This document shows, piece after piece, positions 29,545 to 40,232 of a stretch of DNA of 64,000 nt (positions are counted from its first letter, which is position 1; every line of letters begins with the position of its first letter). Source of the DNA: Cladophialophora immunda (Eukaryota > Ascomycota > Eurotiomycetes > Chaetothyriales > Herpotrichiellaceae); NCBI RefSeq assembly GCF_000835495.1, contig NW_015622542.1:5912485-5976484 (forward strand), read 5' to 3'. The translations under genes were made by a program, and so were the position numbers. The notes under the pieces were generated by a model. That model was not told the origin of the DNA. It was given only the letters and a program-made list of their open reading frames with translations, and ran no database searches.

Positions 29545-31545
29545 TCACGCCTTTGCAATCCACCCGGAGTGTATCATAAAGTCGAATATGCGATTGGCTT
29601 TATTGACATCGATCTATCCTGGTGGTTAGAGACAATGTCCACTGCAACAGGTTGGACCACTTACACGGCAGACTCCTCGAGCTTCCTTTTTCTTCATGTG
29701 CCCGCCTTGTTTCATGGCTTCTTTCAACAAGCCCTCTTTGAGGGCAAGATATGGCTTCGGTCGGATGTGGAGTGTATTGCAAAGTTGGATTTCTTCCTCG
29801 CTCAGAAGTTGCAGATCGGGCGCATAGGCTTTATCTTCTTCTAATTTCCAGGGAGTCGTCCCATTTAAGGGCTGCACCACGTAGCGAACTTTGGGTTTGG
29901 GTCCTGCAGCGCTATCTGGACCCCCAGCCTCAGCAAAGAGTTTGTCAAAGTCGTTCTGCACGGCTGGCTGACTATCAGTGAATTGGGGCACGGTTTTTTG
30001 CTTGCGCTGAAATCGAAGAGGCAATTCGGGCGTGGTCAATTTGGATGCCTCGGTTGGCAGGTCGGGTTGCTGGATTTGGCCGCCCTTCTTAGGTATCTGA
30101 GGCATCCTATCGAACTGTCCCTGAGGTTGATTCCGTAGAGCCCGCGCTTGTTTATCAGCTTCGTACTTCTCGCCGCCCCTCAGGTCGCTGATGCCCATCT
30201 GCTTCCACTCTTGTAACTGCGCGATGGCAATGCGCAAGTTGTGCTCAAGCAGGAGGTCACGGTTTAGCGCCTCGAAATCTTCATGATTCATCATTCGAGC
30301 AAAAGGCTTGGCTCGGTGAAGCAGATCTTTCTCCTCCTTCGTTCTCTTCTTATCGATAAGCTGATTCTTTTTGTATTCCAGTAAGTTATGCTCGAAAATG
30401 ATTCGTTTCCGGTCCGTTCTCGCCTTTAGTCTGGAGTTGTAGATATCGAAGACTGTCATTTTCAATGTGGTCTCTTCGTCCATCTGTCCTGTTACAGGGT
30501 CAAGGCCGTCGCCAGGCTCGAAGGACATGTGCTGAACAGCTTCCTCGGCATCATTGGCAAATTCGGTTTCAAATTCTAGACGACCAGGCATGAAGCCCTG
30601 CACCTCGTGACAAGCTGGCACTGAGGCAGTAGGCTTCTGCTTGGGCGTTGCAGGCGGCGCTGACTTGGCGGCTTCCTTGCGTTCCTCAATGCGCCGCTTT
30701 TTGCGAGCCTGAAATTCATCTTTGGGTATGCGTTCAAACAATCGGGTGTCTGCAGGGTCGGCCAATTCAGGGAGTGGGAATAATGGGCTGTTGATGTAGG
30801 TATTGATGTAGTGGTCGCGGACTTCGTCCTTTTCTCGGTAGCCTCCAATATGTTCCGCTACGTCGGCCCACGAACCGAGTCCATACCTCTCGGAGCCTTC
30901 GAGCAGAAGCAGTTCCTCATCGGCGCCCCAATCCTCGGCATAGATGGGGATCGAGTTCTGTTCCACTACATGGTATTCATGTGTGCGGGGATCGTGGTTT
31001 TTAGAGTGTTCTCCGCGAGCGAAACATGGGACACAGAGATCGTATTCGCGGCATGCAGGATTCGCGCAAGATATGCGGACAGTCGAGGTGATGTCGATGG
31101 AGCAAACGTCGCAATGGTATTTGGTACCACCGTCGCCGCCGCGGGAGGCTGCATTTTTCCTTATGACGCCCATGCTTCTCTCGATGCGAGCATCTTCCTC
31201 GCAGTCAGAATCAGAAGAGAGATATTGCGCGTACTTGGCAGGGATTGTCGCGTCTTCGCAGGCAGAGTCAGCCGGTGGGTCTCGAGGCCGTCGGGGCGCA
31301 GTAGGTGACGCAGAGCCCTCGGAATCGGAATCAACAGAGTCGACGGTATAGTGCACGGGTTTACGACTGCTTCGGACTGGCCTTGAGCGGGTTCCAGGCG
31401 TTGATGGTGGTGATAATGGTGTTGCAGGCAGGGATTGCAGCGTGGTTGTTGTACGACTGACGTTCAAAGTTGGGGGCTCATATCCGCCACCAACACCGCC
31501 AGCCGCAGCTTGCCAAGCAGCCATTCCCGCTTCTGACGAACCCAC
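29545..31545 (-). CDS. ADA2: ADA2, transcriptional adaptor of SAGA/ADA histone acetyltransferase complexes
   Basis: Exons are 29665-31545 and 29545-29613, giving 649 residues. The second exon restores the C-terminal SWIRM helix (IDVNKANRIFDFMIHSGW). Ada2 binds and stimulates Gcn5 in the nucleus. Visible domains: ZZ zinc finger at about 142-190 (CDVCSIDITSTVRISC, CREYDLCVPCF), SANT/Myb at about 207-255 (DWGADEELLLLEGSERYG), the central Ada2 helical region, and the C-terminal SWIRM at about 560-649. Most fungal Ada2 proteins begin at the sequence MGVIRK, here M125 (ATG at 31173); the frame is open for 124 more residues of Ser/Pro/Asp-rich sequence, so either start is possible. Confidence 0.93.
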
Positions 31546-32219
31546 GTGACCTCGAATTCACCCTCTGCACGATAAGTGACGGCCCAGCTTTCGGCCGATG
31601 TCTGGCCAGGGTCTAGTTCCGCCCTGACGCCCTGAGACTTTGGCTGAATAAGTGACCGAGAGCCCACTCAGCAACCTGCCGCCACCTCGACTCCCATCCA
31701 GTGCCAACCAGTGCGACCCTTTTAGTTGGTGTGGAGGCTTCTGGCGGTCGCATCACCACCCACACTCCGCCCCGAAAGTTGAAACTCAGGCCCCGGCCGT
31801 CTCGACCTGGTGTGCTGCTGTGCAACTCGGCTTCACCAGACTCAACAATCCACTTCTTGCGGTCTTCTGTTATTCATCAGCATCCATCTTTGCCTCTCTC
31901 CTCCCTCACTGCAAAACACTCACCCAATCCTTAACGCTCCTTATCGACTTCACCTCGTCTTCCCCTCCGTCACGTTTAGTTGATCGTTCTGCCGCACTCG
32001 CAGCCCCTCCTTTCACCGTTTGTGTCACCCGCACTTAAGATTAAAACCCGCGCTCCTTGAACATTGTCGGTCAACAACACCCCCTAAGGCTGTGCCTGCA
32101 ACACCCCATCGACACTTTACCTTTCTATCGTCAGACTATTTTGTCTGCCTGCTTCAGCGGCGGTCCTGGGCCTGTTGTCGTTAGCTATTGAGGTTCAAGC
32201 GGAGGAGCAACATTTGAAG
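31546..32219. promoter_or_regulatory. Divergent promoter between ADA2 and the Ypk1-type kinase
   Basis: This 674-base spacer separates two start codons. The kinase side is C/T-rich (31890-32060), as in long fungal 5' leaders. No gene was recognised. Confidence 0.5.
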
Positions 32220-34302
32220 ATGTCGTGGAGATTGACAAAGAGTATGCCAATTCAAGAACAGCTGTCTTGGGATGGACTCAAATTGACAGAAAGACAGAGT
32301 TAAAGGACACTCACCTGGCCCCTCTGACAAGTGGCTTTGGTCGATCCACCTCCACTTCTACTGTCAAGGCTGAAGATGCTTCACCGGCTCAAGACTCACC
32401 AGAGTTGTCAACAACCCAGAGCAATACTAGCACCTCTTCAGCAAATGGGATCGGTAAGTGAATCACACTCCGTTCAATCTGATCTTTCTCAGCGTCACTT
32501 ACTGACCTCTCCCAGCTGCTTCCGAACAGCTCACTTCTCCTCCTGTCCAGACCACCAAACCTGGGATCCTGATCGTCACATTGCACGAGGGAAAAGGATT
32601 CTCCTTGCCACAACAATATCAATCAGTATTTAACAATTATTATGGCTCGGGAACCTCGGGAACAGTCAGACCAAGCTCGTCATATGCCTCCAATTCGGTT
32701 GCAGGATCATACGCTCCCCCAAACCGACCAGTGTCAACTCACGCCGGAATCAATGCTGCGCCGACCATTCACGGAAGATACAGCAGCAAGTACTTGCCTT
32801 ACGCTCTCCTCGACTTTGATAAGCTGCAGGTGTTCGTCGATGCCGTCTCTGGCACGCCGGAAAATCCTCTGTGGGCAGGCGACAACACCTCGTTCAAGTT
32901 CGATGTGTCGAGAGTGTGCGAGCTCAGCGTCCAGCTATACCTACGCAATCCAGCTGCTAGACCAGGCGTTGGTCGGAGTGAAGATATATTCCTTGGTGGC
33001 GCTAGAGTCACTCCGAGGTTCGAAGAAGCCCGGCAATTTGTCGCGGACCCGAAGAAGAGCAAGAAGGAGAATGAAAAGGCGGAAGCTGCCTTTTTGTCCC
33101 AAGAAAAGCAGGCCGGCCAACTTGGGACCGAGTGGCTGGACATTCAATTTGGAACCGGCTCAATCAAGGTCGGTGTGAATTATGTCGAGAACCGACAAGG
33201 CAGCCTCAAGATCGATGACTTCGAACTCTTGAAAGTCGTAGGAAGAGGAAGTTTCGGCAAAGTCATGCAAGTCATGAAAAAGGATACTGGCCGGATCTAC
33301 GCTCTCAAGACCATCCGAAAGGCTCATATCATCTCTCGGTCCGAAGTCGCTCATACTCTTGCGGAAAGATCAGTGCTGGCGCAGATCAACAACCCCTTCA
33401 TCACTCCGCTCAAATTCTCTTTCCAGTCACCTGATAAGCTCTATTTTGTCCTGGCCTTTGTCAACGGAGGAGAGCTGTTCCACCACCTTCAAAAGGAACA
33501 GCGCTTCGACATCAACCGCTCTCGGTTCTATACTGCGGAGTTGTTGTGTGCCTTGGAGTGTCTTCACGGCTTCAAGGTCATTTACAGAGATCTGAAGCCA
33601 GAAAACATTCTGTTGGATTATACCGGCCACATTGCCCTGTGTGACTTTGGATTGTGCAAACTGGACATGAAAGACGAAGACCGAACCAACACATTCTGTG
33701 GTACCCCCGAATATCTGGCGCCAGAACTACTTCTTGGACACGGCTACACGAAGACGGTCGATTGGTGGACTCTGGGCGTTCTCTTGTACGAGATGCTTAC
33801 GGGACTCCCGCCTTTCTACGACGAGAACACCAACGAAATGTACCGCAAGATTCTTCAAGAACCATTGCACTTCCCTGGTCCTGAAATTGTACCCGCGGCG
33901 GCAAAGGATTTGCTTCAAAAGCTACTTGACCGCAATCCTGAGCGTCGATTGGGAGCTGGTGGAGCGGCGGAGATCAAAGCCCACCACTTCTTTGCCGGCA
34001 TTGACTGGAGAAAACTGCTGCAGAGAAAATATGAACCCAGCTTCAAGCCGAATGTGGTGAGTGTGAGAACTGAATGCCTGGAAAGCTGTCGCTAACATGA
34101 ATTGCAGGTCGATGCTCGAGACACAGCCAACTTTGACAAGGAATTCACGTCCGAAGTCCCCAAAGATTCATACGTCGAAGGACCAGTACTGTCTCAGACC
34201 ATGCAACAGCAATTCGCAGGGTGGTCATACAATCGACCAGTCGCTGGGCTCGGTGATGCAGGTGGGAGCGTCCGGGATCCCGCATTCGACCGCATTCAAT
34301 AG
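32220..34302 (+). CDS. ypkA: AGC-family Ser/Thr protein kinase, Ypk1/YpkA (SGK-like) type
   Basis: Four exons, 32220-32241, 32298-32453, 32516-34056 and 34108-34302, give 637 residues. The 22-base first exon was placed because it yields MSWRLTKKLKDTHLAPL, the typical N-terminus of this family. A C2-like region at about 75-280 precedes the kinase domain: Gly loop GRGSFGKV near 302, catalytic YRDLKPEN near 416, DFG near 434, activation loop TFCGTPEYLAPE near 451. The AGC tail has a turn motif (PVLSQT) and a hydrophobic motif FAGWSY near 609. Ypk kinases act under TORC2 and Pkh/PDK1 in membrane-lipid and cell-wall homeostasis. Confidence 0.94.
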
Positions 34303-35454
34303 AGACCAAAGCGTGTTTTTGTCATGTAATGAGCAATGAAATGGTCGACGAACGACATTTGCACGTCACGCATCGACGACAGCCTTGGGAAGGCGATGAG
34401 GAATCCGTCCAGGGACGGGAATGACAAAATCTTGGTCAAAGGTGATTTCTGCTTTTGCTTGACGGGCGATTCGTTATCTCCTCAGTGATCAAGCTAGAAG
34501 ATGGACGTTGGCTGGGGATTTCAAAGTGTCGTGAAAGTGATCATGGAGAATCATATCCTGAACTGCCAGCCATGCTTTGTTTCCTCTTGTGAAGTGTTCC
34601 GACCTGTTGTGGTCATGAAGACCCCGAACCGATACTCCCGATGTTGTTGCCACCCATCACTCTCACTCGACCTTCAGCACATGACGGGTTAGTTACTAAA
34701 TGGTGTGCCCCTCCTATTTCTCTGGACTGCAACTGCCCCCTTAACAGACTCCCCATAAATGTCTTCAACCGAGTCGAGTGTATTCACTGCTTTGAGCAGA
34801 TCAACTGTTGAAAGCGCAGTGTTTTCCGCTGGGCGCGGGTCCCGGAACGGGCCGGCGGCATTTCAACTTCGGCCATGCTTCGATCGAGTGAATATCAACT
34901 CCTGTAGTAGAATCTGGCTCACGGCAAAAGATACATCTAATAGGATTTCGACACACGGTTACTATAACTCGAATGTGTTTTTTGTCCCCACAGCGAGGTT
35001 TCTCGCGAAAAGAGCCGAGTACTGCATGCACCAACATTGACTGGGGGTTGGGATTGGCATTATCATTGGCAACGCAGTGGCTGTGCAACCTCAGGCGCTT
35101 TGTGGTCTTCTGGCAAGCCCGCCATTGGAGTTGACAGTATGAGGGTGCCTTGACGACACTGCCACACAGATCTCCATCTCTTGCAATCCGACATTTGTTG
35201 CCGATTTGCTAGACGGCGTCGCGAACTGACGGAAATCGTGTCCTGGGCAATGTGGTAGGGGCCTTGAACCTGGAGTCTTCGGGAGAATTACGCCTGGCGC
35301 CAAAAGAGGCTGTGCTTTGCATCCTCCTGTCTCACGATTGAATATCGTTTGCATTATCTGCTTAAAATACTGATTAGCATCAACGGCCCACCGGACTCAT
35401 GGTTTTTTTTGCCTTTTACCGCCATCTGGACGAAATTCATCAGCTCAAAGCACC
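34303..35454. other. Intergenic, 1.15 kb
   Basis: This stretch lies between the kinase and the DUF7708 gene, both on the plus strand. Frames are short and unrecognised. It marks the left edge of a low-conservation island. Confidence 0.5.
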
Positions 35455-37163
35455 ATGACGACAAGTTTAACCCCGCAAGATGTCCAACTCGATGGTAAAG
35501 GCTCTAGCAACCAAGCGACAGGCAACATTGTTGAACAAGCCTTCCAAGAAGCTGTCCAATACTTCTGCAATGAGTTGACACAGGATGAAGTGGAGCAACG
35601 TTGGATCGCACAGCGTACCTCCATCGGTGATGTACTCGCCGTGGTTAAAGAGGCGGAAACGAAATATCTGACTTCAAAATCGAATCATGGGAACTTTCGT
35701 CGGTTCTTAGCGCACCTACCCGAGCGCCTTCTTCACTATTCCGGTGTCATCGACGTCTTCGTTCAGGCGCATCCGGAGTACTCGGCCCTTGCTTGGGGAG
35801 CTGTCAAGTTCGTTCTCCTGGTTCGTCCCCCCCCCCTCCTCCCCCTCAAGAAAGGGAACTCGGCTAACCTTTCTAGGGTGTTATCGAACATGCAAAGCTA
35901 TTCTCAGAGATATCAGAAGCCCTCATTCTGATAGGTGACGCCCTCGCGCAAGCGGATTTCAACAGCAAACTTTACCCGATCAGCTCCATATCAGCAGCAG
36001 TATCAAGGCTGTATGTCTATATTATCCTGTTCTTACAGAAGGCTGTCAAGTGGTATACTATGGGCCGAGCCCGCCGGTGGGTTAACGCTGTCTTCGAGCC
36101 TTACGACATCGGGTACAAAAGTACTGTTGAAAAGATCCAAAAATGTATCGCGTCTCTCAAAGACACGGCAAATAGTGCTGCACATGCAGAGCTGAGGGGA
36201 ATAACCAAATCCCAGGAGCACCATCAAGAGAAACTCGAATTAGTGGATGAGGAAGTTCGAGGGGTCAGACAGGAGCTGAGGATGATCGGGATTAAGATGG
36301 CTTCCCAGGAAGAGGCGCTAAACAAAGTGCTGCACTATGTCTCAGGCAGCCAGGCGATTAGCAACCGACTTTTACTGTATGCTGAAGATGGCAAAGTGGC
36401 AGCCATTCTCGACGAACTCGAGTCAGGTTTCGACGCCATGGGACGATACCACGCCTGTCTTGCAGTGAGCCAGAAACGCAAGGCCTGGACACATGCGGGC
36501 AAGGAATCAGCACTAGCGTTGGCCGCGATCAGAAGATGGGCATCTTCCGCTCGCTCTGCTTTCTTGGTAGTACAAGGGAGTCCAAGAGAAGAGGCAAAGA
36601 TCAAAGACCTAGTTGTTGATGTGGTGCATTGGGCACGAGAAATCGGTGCCCCGACTATCTGGACCTTGTCGGACAGGGTTAACGGGCCAGATAGGCTGCT
36701 ATCATCTCTCGCCGGGGTTTGGAAAACACTCGCCTCCCAGATCATCCGGCAAGACTCGTCCATTCTGAGCAAAACAAGTGCTAACCTCACTATATCAGAG
36801 CTCAAGACACAGCACGCTGCAACTGACTGGAAGGCTCTGTTCTCCGCAGCAGTCACGCAAATACAAAAATGCGTTATTGTCGTGGAAGCCCGCGCCCTAT
36901 TCGACGTGATGGCCAATAACCCTTCCGAGGTGGCTGCTTTCCTTCTGGAATTCCAAACGGTTGTGGAGGCAGCAAACAGCCGCGGAAGCACTGTCAAGAT
37001 ACTGGTCGCAAGCTATTGTGCGTCAAGGACGGCTATCACCAGTCTTCCAGCCCATGATGATCGGTCGACTATCTTCGTGAGGCGATCCATGTCGTCTCGC
37101 CACCAGTCAAGGCCAACCACATCTGTTCGAAAGAGAGGATTAAGGCATATTCGCGGTTTCTGA
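35455..37163 (+). CDS. DUF7708-domain protein, NLR-like effector-type N-terminus without NACHT
   Basis: Two exons, 35455-35820 and 35877-37163, give 550 residues; the intron begins GTTCGT, a non-consensus donor, and has a C-rich start. Residues 85-210 match the helical domain found at the N-terminus of many fungal STAND/NLR proteins (now DUF7708): YSGVIDVFVQAHPEYSALAWG, then AVKFVLLGVIEHAKLF and LYVYIILFLQKAVKWY. A coiled-coil-like stretch (LELVDEEVRGVRQELRMIG) follows. The C-terminal part has no visible P-loop NACHT and no ankyrin, WD or TPR repeats. It could be a natural short version or a remnant. A role in heterokaryon incompatibility or innate immunity is only suggested by the family. 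Confidence 0.68.
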
Positions 37164-37724
37164 GAGTGTCAGCGTCCAAGGGTTACAGCTTACAAGCTGC
37201 TCAAAAGTAGGCAGGGAAGAGCCATCAGTCTTGATCATCAACGCGGCTCAGGATATGGCGCGTATATTCCCCTTGCTGGCGGAGATAATGACCAGCCGAT
37301 GTGAACTCTGACCTTGGGGTTGTACTGCGTCTACTGCCCAGACTTATCCCAACCGTTTTTACCCCCAGATCTCGAGGTCTAGCGTGCAATCATGACGATG
37401 TCCGCACCTCTACATAGTCATGACATTCTCTTACAAGATTCGAGGTCTCTATGGAGAAATAACAAGCAACTGCTCTTTGAAACCAGCGATCGGCGTCTGA
37501 ACCTCTAGGCCTGGAAGCAATACATCAGGCAAGAAACTGGGACAAGAAGAGAGCCACGAGGCTGTGCGCCGCCCGTGAGTGGCTTAGACTGTCCACAACC
37601 CAAAACGCCCACCGCCATGCCGGTGCCCGACAACACTTCAATCTACACCGACGTCCTATCTGCATTGTGCTTCAGGCTGTATACTAGATGAGGCCGGCGA
37701 CGGCTTCCTCTCGTGCATCAGTAG
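37164..37724. other. Intergenic, possibly remnant DNA
   Basis: This 561-base stretch lies between two accessory genes. No frame of note was seen, and neither gene's product continues in it recognisably. Confidence 0.4.
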
Positions 37725-38855
37725 TTGAGCAGACTTCTTGACAGACTAGAATATCAACACATACGAATTCCCATACGGATCCCAGGCTGCATCTACCGTT
37801 TGCGAGGCTACGGCCCTGTTTCTGCTCGTTCAAGCGGTTGCGCTTTCCGAAAAGCGCAACGAAGGATGGCACCCGGTCGACTCGATGACCAGGGTCGAAC
37901 ATTGAAGCCTAGTCATGTACTGAACCCAGATCAGCGCAGGAAGAGCCAGCTCGCGAGTCTAGCGAGGATGCCATCTAACCCGCTTGCTCCGAAGCACTCG
38001 GGCCGCATAGCTGGACGGAAAACCCCTCATTACACGGTGTCGAAAGATTGTAGTCGGCGAGAGCATGTCAACCGCGACACTCGATTAAAGCGGATCATGG
38101 GCGGCCTTGAGGAGTCGAATGGACCTACCGCATACTCTTCTGGCATATTAGGGAGTTCTGCTGTGACGACAGCAAATTCTTTTCAGAAAATAGCCTCGAG
38201 TTCCGCTAAACTTTTGCGTCCAAAACCTGGAGACAAGACATTGCCTCAAAGCTCAATGGGCCCGGATGCGCCCAGTTTGCCTGGTCTCATAAGTCCCATA
38301 CGATCAGAAGATACAGACTTCCTGTTCGGAGAGTGGGATGATTTGTTTTCTGGAGATAGATTCATTCTCTCCGCGGGGCGTCGCGAGATTGTGATGGCAC
38401 AGGAAGCGGCTGCGCAAAGCCAACAAGGGTGGAAAGATAAGCATGGGCAAGGCCTGCGGACGAAAAAGAAATGTATGAGTGGCGTTTCCACATTGGACAC
38501 GCCAAACGTGATGATCTCAGAACAACGTGGCCATCATTCCAGTTCGCGCCAGCATACGCTGAGGGGTCAAAATTACAGGTCTCATAATCCGTTCAGGGAG
38601 TTCATTGCTGCCAGGGGCACCCCGGATACTACTGCAGCCAAGACAGGCAGAGGTCGAGGGACCTTCACTCCCGCCGAAATTCAAAGGGCCTATAAGCAAG
38701 CCCAAATGTTACAGCAAAAGGCTTTTCCTCTCAGCATAGCAACACAATCATTCAGCAAACTTGCCAGAGCCGATAGGGCTGAGCCAACACGAACAATTCC
38801 CCATGCCAGTCAAACGGTACAGATGAGGCATGACGCCCCTCCTCCATCACAATAG
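37725..38855 (+). CDS. Hypothetical protein with HYTVS-x-DCS motif, probably the 5' part of a broken gene
   Basis: This is a 376-codon open frame. The first 47 codons look non-conserved, and M48 (ATG at 37866) is an alternative start. The protein is basic and low-complexity, with a distinctive block at about 105-130 (TPHYTVSKDCSRREHVNR) that recurs in the minus-strand gene at 43038-44454. A Q-rich helical stretch near 330 (PAEIQRAYKQAQMLQQK) is similar in style to that gene. Directly after the stop, in a different frame, the DNA codes for a SANT domain, so the frame is probably the intact front half of a decayed gene. No function can be assigned. Confidence 0.5.
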   Translation: MSRLLDRLEYQHIRIPIRIPGCIYRLRGYGPVSARSSGCAFRKAQRRMAPGRLDDQGRTLKPSHVLNPDQRRKSQLASLARMPSNPLAPKHSGRIAGRKTPHYTVSKDCSRREHVNRDTRLKRIMGGLEESNGPTAYSSGILGSSAVTTANSFQKIASSSAKLLRPKPGDKTLPQSSMGPDAPSLPGLISPIRSEDTDFLFGEWDDLFSGDRFILSAGRREIVMAQEAAAQSQQGWKDKHGQGLRTKKKCMSGVSTLDTPNVMISEQRGHHSSSRQHTLRGQNYRSHNPFREFIAARGTPDTTAAKTGRGRGTFTPAEIQRAYKQAQMLQQKAFPLSIATQSFSKLARADRAEPTRTIPHASQTVQMRHDAPPPSQ

Positions 38856-39230
38856 GACGACCGATTCGTTTTACACCGCCGTCCCCGGAGTCCGATATAT
38901 CCCGGGAAGTCGCCATAGAACAGTGTCGGGCAATACCTTATTGGACTGTTCAAGAGCGGCCCGGGTTTTCTGAGCTCCTGGCGTATTATGTTCAGAACTT
39001 TGCGGCTATTGCAGACTCATGAAGACCAAGACCGTGAAGATGGTGGGTGCTGTGTTTTCTCAGTGATAGATCCATTAGACTAACCAAGGCAGCTCACAAA
39101 TTACTATCACCGGCAAATCCTCGACGGAGCAGACGAGCTGCGGCGAATTGCACAGCAAGGTGAATGTCGGCATTTGGCTCGAAATGTCATGTCCCAACCG
39201 AGTCCATTTACGCCGGTAAAGCGCCGCTAA
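38834..39230 (+). pseudogene. Frameshifted SANT/Myb-like domain remnant
   Basis: In frame 2, 38834-39021 reads a segment with PPSPESDISREVAIEQ and WTVQERPGFSELLAYYVQ then NFAAIADS and a stop. One base out of phase, from 39019, it continues MKTKTVKM. After a plausible GT-AG intron (39043-39092) it resumes with LTNYYHRQILDGADELRRIA. Together these follow the SANT pattern W-x-E-F-x-LL-x-NF-x-IA-x-KT-x-M-x-NYY-R of fungal Snt1-like proteins. At least one 1-base break (near 39018) and a second shift from the preceding open frame (near 38834-38855) are needed. A third shift near 39230 may connect to an open frame reaching 39484. Sequencing errors are the alternative to decay. Confidence 0.55.
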
Positions 39231-40232
39231 GACGTGACACCGCCGATTCGTGCATTACGAATCGATACTCCGCTGGGGCTAGCACAATCAGGCATGAGTC
39301 CACGGAGGATATTACGAGTCCAGATAAAGAGACAATCTGTGCCCTCTCCACCTCTCCGGAAGCGGGTGTCGCCATTATCAGCAAGTCAGAGGATATTCGC
39401 CAAGATCTATCATCGAGTCCAGCCGCTGAATACCTAGGTATTTCCAATGACAACCGCAGAGCATACGATAGAACGAGCTCCTAGGCAAACAGGGGCCATC
39501 ATTGAGTTGAAACGAGCTCTGCAGCCCGTGCGATCCAATGATATCGGGAGTTGGAAGCGTCGCGGCAGCGGCAGCTGGAACGCTACATGCGAGATAGATA
39601 CGTGATTGAACATCATTAGACACCGATGGTATCGCGACAAAATCGGCTTTCTGCAACATAGAAGAAATAGGGCGGGAGAAATTTGCGGAAAACATTTGTT
39701 CCATCCGTTTCTAAGGCCATAACTATAGATTGCATCGAAAAGATCTCGCAGGTATTACTATGAGCAATCAGTATGTCCCTTTCATGGCTGTCCTTCATCT
39801 TCCGCCTCGCGCTTTACTTGGGTCGTTTCACGACTGCACAGAACGGGCTTGGTGATACTCCAGGCAGTCACCCAGAGACGATTGAAAGCATCGTGGTACG
39901 GCGCAGAGCCCAGAGATCGTCGTCCGTGCTAACCTGCGGCTCTCTTTTCTATGGGGAGTGTAGCCGTGTGTATGGGCGCAAAACTACAATTTCATGAGGC
40001 GCCCGCTAGACATCTGCACAGCCGCCCTGCAACAACGCCACCAACCCCTCCGCGCCACGTTCAATCAGCCTATCTGCCCAAACCACCTTAAATTGAGGCA
40101 GAGCCATTGACATGGCGTCGTCCTCCTACTTGAGACGTTCAGGCCCGTCTTTCTGGCTGGAATGTTATACTACTTCTAAGGTGGTCATCCGACGACCAAC
40201 GGACGAGCGCCATAGCTGGAAGCAGCATAGAA
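39231..40232. other. Intergenic with possible gene debris
   Basis: Open frame 39164-39484 continues in the direction of the SANT remnant, and a short QRQLERYMRDR-like helical fragment occurs at about 39570-39600. Otherwise nothing was recognised. The right part is the promoter side of the AAA ATPase. Confidence 0.4.
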
